Source: Ustulina deusta
Taxonomy: Eukaryota; Ascomycota; Sordariomycetes; Xylariales; Xylariaceae
Length of the DNA stretch: 64,000 bases
Assembly: GCA_023159155.1 (NCBI GenBank)
Contig: JAJNNX010000016.1
Coordinates: forward strand, 682,001-746,000
Direction: 5' to 3'
The notes under the pieces were generated by a model, which was not told where the DNA came from, ran no database searches, and was given only the letters and a program-made list of their open reading frames with translations. The translations under genes and the position numbers were made by a program. This document shows positions 60,739 to 64,000 of this stretch, in pieces (within the stretch, counting starts at the first letter, position 1; each line of letters starts with the position of its first letter).

Positions 60739-62637
60739 ATGCCCCGGATTTTGCTCAGCTGCATCTTTCTCGCATGGATAGCCATTGGATTCAGCCTGCC
60801 TGATAGATGCACTGTTTTCTCCAAGTCACAGAGGCAATGCGATCCACTTGCGCCAGCAAGCTTCCTACCTGCTTCCGTAAATATTGCCTCTAAATCCAAG
60901 ACTAGATCAACCCATGTCGCCAAGGATAGTGTGTTCGCCGGTCTTCTGGACGCGCTGAATGTCACACAATCCGAGTTCTTCGCTCCCTGGCTGGGCACCT
61001 GGCCCGATGCCATCGATTGGACAGCGGCCGTGGTAGGCACACATATCTCAGGGGTAACCCGCAGCGTTTCCGAAGACCTGATCTTCCTAAATTCAAAGGA
61101 ATACAACGTCGTCGATTGGCGGCGGACCTCCAACCTAATCGACAAATACTTCACCCAGCTTATTGCCTTCTACTTCGGACAGGACGCCCTGGTCATAAGA
61201 ACCGAAGCTTATGACGATATTCTCTGGGTCGTTCTAGGCTGGCTTGAGGCGATCAAATTCGTCAACACCCATAATGACCTGCATTACGTCCTCGCTCGTC
61301 CGCATCTGTCCGAAGCAACGCGTGGCGTCGCTGATGGGATATTTGATACCTACACAAAAATATCTAATGAGCCATATCACGGGTATGCATGGCTTCCGGC
61401 GTTTTCACATCGGGCGCGTGTATTCTGGGACCTTGCCTCGCACGGCTGGGATACTGAGTTGTGTAATGGAGGAATGATCTGGAATCCCCGCCTACTACCA
61501 TATAAGAATGCTATCACCAACGAACTCTTCATCGCCGCGTCCATTTCAATGTACTTCTATTTCCCTGGCGATGATAACGAATCTCCATTTTATAACCACA
61601 CCGACAAATTCAATCCCAAGGACCCGGATTCACCGGTATCTAGTGGACCACGAGACCCTAGGTATTTGAAAGCTGCCGTTGAAGGCTACCGATGGCTTCG
61701 GAGCTCCAACATGACGAATGACCAGGGGTTGATAGTAGACGGCTTTCACATTAGCGGATATCTCGACGAAGACAATAACAACACTAGATGCGATGCCCGT
61801 GATGAGATGGTATTTACATACAACCAAGGCGTCATTCTGACTGGCCAACGCGGGTTGTGGGATGCTACCGGTGCACCGTCGTTTCTCACGGATGGACACC
61901 ATTTGATTCAAAACGTGATCAAAGCTACTGGTTATAACCTCAGGTTAGATAGCCCACTAGATGACCTCTTAGAGATCAGAGCTGGCGTTCTTCCTCGTTG
62001 GCACGGGCTCGGACGCTTGGGCATTATGGAGGATTCTTGTGATGCGAGCGGAACGTGTAGCCAAGATGGCCAGACTTTCAAGGGAATCTTCTATCACCAT
62101 CTCACGGCTTTTTGCGCCCCTCTGGAGACGCCACCACTAGACCTCAAACTACAAGTCAACAGGCGTGCCTTTACAAACATAAAAAAGTCTCACGCCGAAG
62201 CCTGCAAATCTTACAGTGGTTGGCTCCGGCACAATGTGCACGCCGCCGTAGGGACGCAGGATGCTTCAGGGCGCTTTGGACAATGGTGGACTGCGGGTTT
62301 ACTGTCGGGTACTTGGGTAGGCCCATGGCCGACGCTGGCGAATGACGGCATCCATGACAAGCCAAATGTGACTGATTACCGCAATTATGGGGTGCCCACG
62401 GACACGACATGGCGCAGCGCGTCCCCCCATGAACCTACTCAAGCACCACACACATATCACTCGAAGCATGACCAATTGCCCTATGGCAGAGACAGAAAAC
62501 AAATCCCGCTGGGGAACATGAAACGGCAGCGTCAAGCGAAAGACCCGAACGACCGTGGGCGTGGACGAACGGTCGAGACGCAAAGTGGAGGGCTGGGCCT
62601 TCTTCGAGCGTACTGGAAAATCGCCCGGATACCGTAG
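60739..62637 (+). CDS. Secreted glycoside hydrolase, GH76-like (alpha-1,6-mannanase family)
   Basis: Single exon, 632 aa. The ATG at 60739 begins a clear signal peptide (MPRILLSCIFLAWIAIGFS); the eleven codons upstream depend on a TTG. The GH76 hallmark YDDILWVVLGWLEA at about 158-171 carries the adjacent Asp pair (159-160) that is catalytic in the family. Later family features are NGGMIWNP, NELFIAASISMYFY and the DEMVFTYNQGVILTG block (355-369). Sequons (NVT, NMT, NNT) suggest N-glycosylation. Family members cleave or transfer alpha-1,6-mannan. There is no C-terminal hydrophobic GPI signal; instead the last 60 residues are basic and polar. It is longer than yeast Dcw1/Dfg5, so it is more likely a free secreted enzyme. 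Confidence 0.88.
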   Translation: MPRILLSCIFLAWIAIGFSLPDRCTVFSKSQRQCDPLAPASFLPASVNIASKSKTRSTHVAKDSVFAGLLDALNVTQSEFFAPWLGTWPDAIDWTAAVVGTHISGVTRSVSEDLIFLNSKEYNVVDWRRTSNLIDKYFTQLIAFYFGQDALVIRTEAYDDILWVVLGWLEAIKFVNTHNDLHYVLARPHLSEATRGVADGIFDTYTKISNEPYHGYAWLPAFSHRARVFWDLASHGWDTELCNGGMIWNPRLLPYKNAITNELFIAASISMYFYFPGDDNESPFYNHTDKFNPKDPDSPVSSGPRDPRYLKAAVEGYRWLRSSNMTNDQGLIVDGFHISGYLDEDNNNTRCDARDEMVFTYNQGVILTGQRGLWDATGAPSFLTDGHHLIQNVIKATGYNLRLDSPLDDLLEIRAGVLPRWHGLGRLGIMEDSCDASGTCSQDGQTFKGIFYHHLTAFCAPLETPPLDLKLQVNRRAFTNIKKSHAEACKSYSGWLRHNVHAAVGTQDASGRFGQWWTAGLLSGTWVGPWPTLANDGIHDKPNVTDYRNYGVPTDTTWRSASPHEPTQAPHTYHSKHDQLPYGRDRKQIPLGNMKRQRQAKDPNDRGRGRTVETQSGGLGLLRAYWKIARIP

Positions 62638-64000
62638 GGCGGTGTTCGGGGATTTACGTCTGGGAGGCTAGTGTCATGTATTAGGTTGGAGAGTAATTTT
62701 ATTCTTGCGTCAAATCTTGGGTTGGTACTGGGCATCCGAATAGGAGTTCGCAATGGCATTGAAAGTATCCAGGTGTAACTGTAACTTGTTGGCGATTATC
62801 ATGACCGTGGGAGTCTGACAAAGTCGCTCATCTACCGTACCACAGATTCGCATCCAGGTTACTTTAGGATACATAACCATGTATGACTTCACTTACACAG
62901 GGGGTGCTCACCCTGGATGGCCGTATCACATACTTCCTTCTTCATTGCCAGTTGGGGTGATCTAACACTCGGGCTCTAGTGAGGTTATAAGGACAAGCAG
63001 AGGATCTACTCTCCATATAGACCAACATCCATCGGAGACACCTATCTGGACCGTAGAGTCATAATGCTGACAAGAAAGTAATAGGGGCCACTCGAAGGGA
63101 TTTAATTATGTCGAACGTTGGCGGAACTCAACCTTTTTTCTCTTATTGAATAACTCCCCGGGCTTCTCCTCGACCATCGCACGATACATATATGTACTGA
63201 CTTTACCTTTAGGTCTAACATGATACCAAAGTTGGACCCTCATAACCATAACTGAAACTAGCCACCGTACGCGAGTAACATCTAATACCTTGCGCGATTA
63301 ATAGCGATACCTAAGACGACATGCAATACTCGCTCGCAATTTGCATATGATATCCATAAATGGCTGTAGAAATCACATGCAGCCTACCTACCTTACTTAC
63401 CCTACATACCAAGTAGGTAGAACACTCGTAACAGTCCCATATTTCTCCAAGGTTAAGCTTCTGGTCCACGATGAATTCAATATTCCCGGCGAACCATGCA
63501 CGCGGCCGTTACACTAGCTTTAGGAGTAAGATGGGGTTTGCTAGGGGAGAGTACACTAATACACCTACACTCGCGCACTACCCTAGGCCACGGAAATCTT
63601 GATCTGGCTTTCTACCGCGTGAAGGCAAACCTCCCATGTACGAAGCCGACAGGTCCCAGTCTCGTTCCCCAAGCTCGATTAGATCAGGGATAATGACATC
63701 TGACATTATCTGGGTTGTGGTGGTCTTGGGCCAGCGCAGACTACCTACCTAGATTGACAGATAGCAGACCATCGCCAACACAACGCCATTGCACAAGCAT
63801 CATCCTCCACGGCGAAATATACATAAATAAATAAAGAGTAGCTTAAATACTAGCGACTACTTCATAGTTCATTTTATAGATTATTCCGTGGAATGTGTTC
63901 CTGGATGTCCAATACCACTTTCTCGCTGCTCGTTCTTTGTCTTGCACTCTGCCAGCCCCGTACCTACCCTTCTACGTTGATTTCTTCTCATGACAAGAAG
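62638..64000. other. Intergenic region at right window edge
   Basis: No credible ORF is found. CCTACCTACC words occur at 63383 and 63741. The final 100 bases are pyrimidine-rich and could be a promoter of a gene outside the window. Confidence 0.5.

Noticed and set aside
1..64000. CRISPR arrays, rRNA, tRNA and intact transposons
   Set aside because: Looked for regular spaced repeats, T-loop/anticodon patterns, long terminal repeats and transposase or reverse-transcriptase motifs by eye; none were convincing.
1..64000. A secondary-metabolite gene cluster around the Zn2Cys6 factor and the alcohol dehydrogenase
   Set aside because: No PKS, NRPS, terpene cyclase, P450 or transporter is present, and the two genes are 23 kb apart among housekeeping genes.

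Overview
The window is nuclear DNA of a filamentous ascomycete (Pezizomycotina, most likely a Sordariomycete). The evidence is short GT-AG introns (about 50-130 nt) with CTAAC/CTGAC-like branch sites, a Zn2Cys6 regulator, a TOS1-type wall protein, fungal-type housekeeping genes, and long intergenic stretches rich in GTAGGTA/TACCTAC words. The species cannot be named from sequence alone. Gene models were built by hand: each exon join was checked for reading phase and for family motifs across the junction.

Layout. 0.9-2.5 kb (+): zinc alcohol dehydrogenase in seven exons, two of them micro-exons (11 and 13 nt). 3.4-4.9 kb (-): TOS1-like secreted wall protein. 8.3-9.3 kb (-): RING-variant protein. 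11.7-12.5 kb (-): DUF423/TMEM256-like small membrane protein. 14.7-16.0 kb (-): adenine phosphoribosyltransferase. 21.9-24.2 kb (-): about ten-pass membrane protein of unknown function. 25.8-28.3 kb (-): Zn2Cys6 transcription factor in six exons. 30.1-31.5 kb (+): PEX2. 33.6-36.8 kb (-): importin KAP120. 37.9-39.7 kb (-): PH-domain protein with a long Ala/Glu/Pro-rich tail. 49.5-53.0 kb (+): F-box-like protein of 1111 aa. 54.4-56.2 kb (-): mitochondrial lysyl-tRNA synthetase. 56.9-57.3 kb (+): TIM10. 58.8-59.7 kb (+): GTP:AMP-type adenylate kinase. 60.7-62.6 kb (+): secreted GH76-like enzyme.

The genes do not form a biosynthetic cluster or operon. The one local theme is 54.4-59.7 kb, where three mitochondrial-protein genes (LysRS, TIM10, adenylate kinase) lie together, the first two divergent from a shared 0.7-kb region. 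Roughly half of the window has no recognisable gene, including 9.8 kb at 39.7-49.5 kb and 5.9 kb at 16.0-21.9 kb. I found no rRNA, tRNA, CRISPR array or intact transposon.

Most worth checking: the ADH micro-exons, one of which encodes two of the four structural-zinc cysteines; a one-base phase conflict in the membrane-protein gene; four copies of the 10-bp palindrome AGTGTACACT between genes; an insertion in the adenylate kinase; repeated Lys-Arg-Ser/Gly-Lys-Lys motifs in the PH protein; and the uncharacterised F-box-like protein with a Cys-pair motif and a 78-nt repeat.
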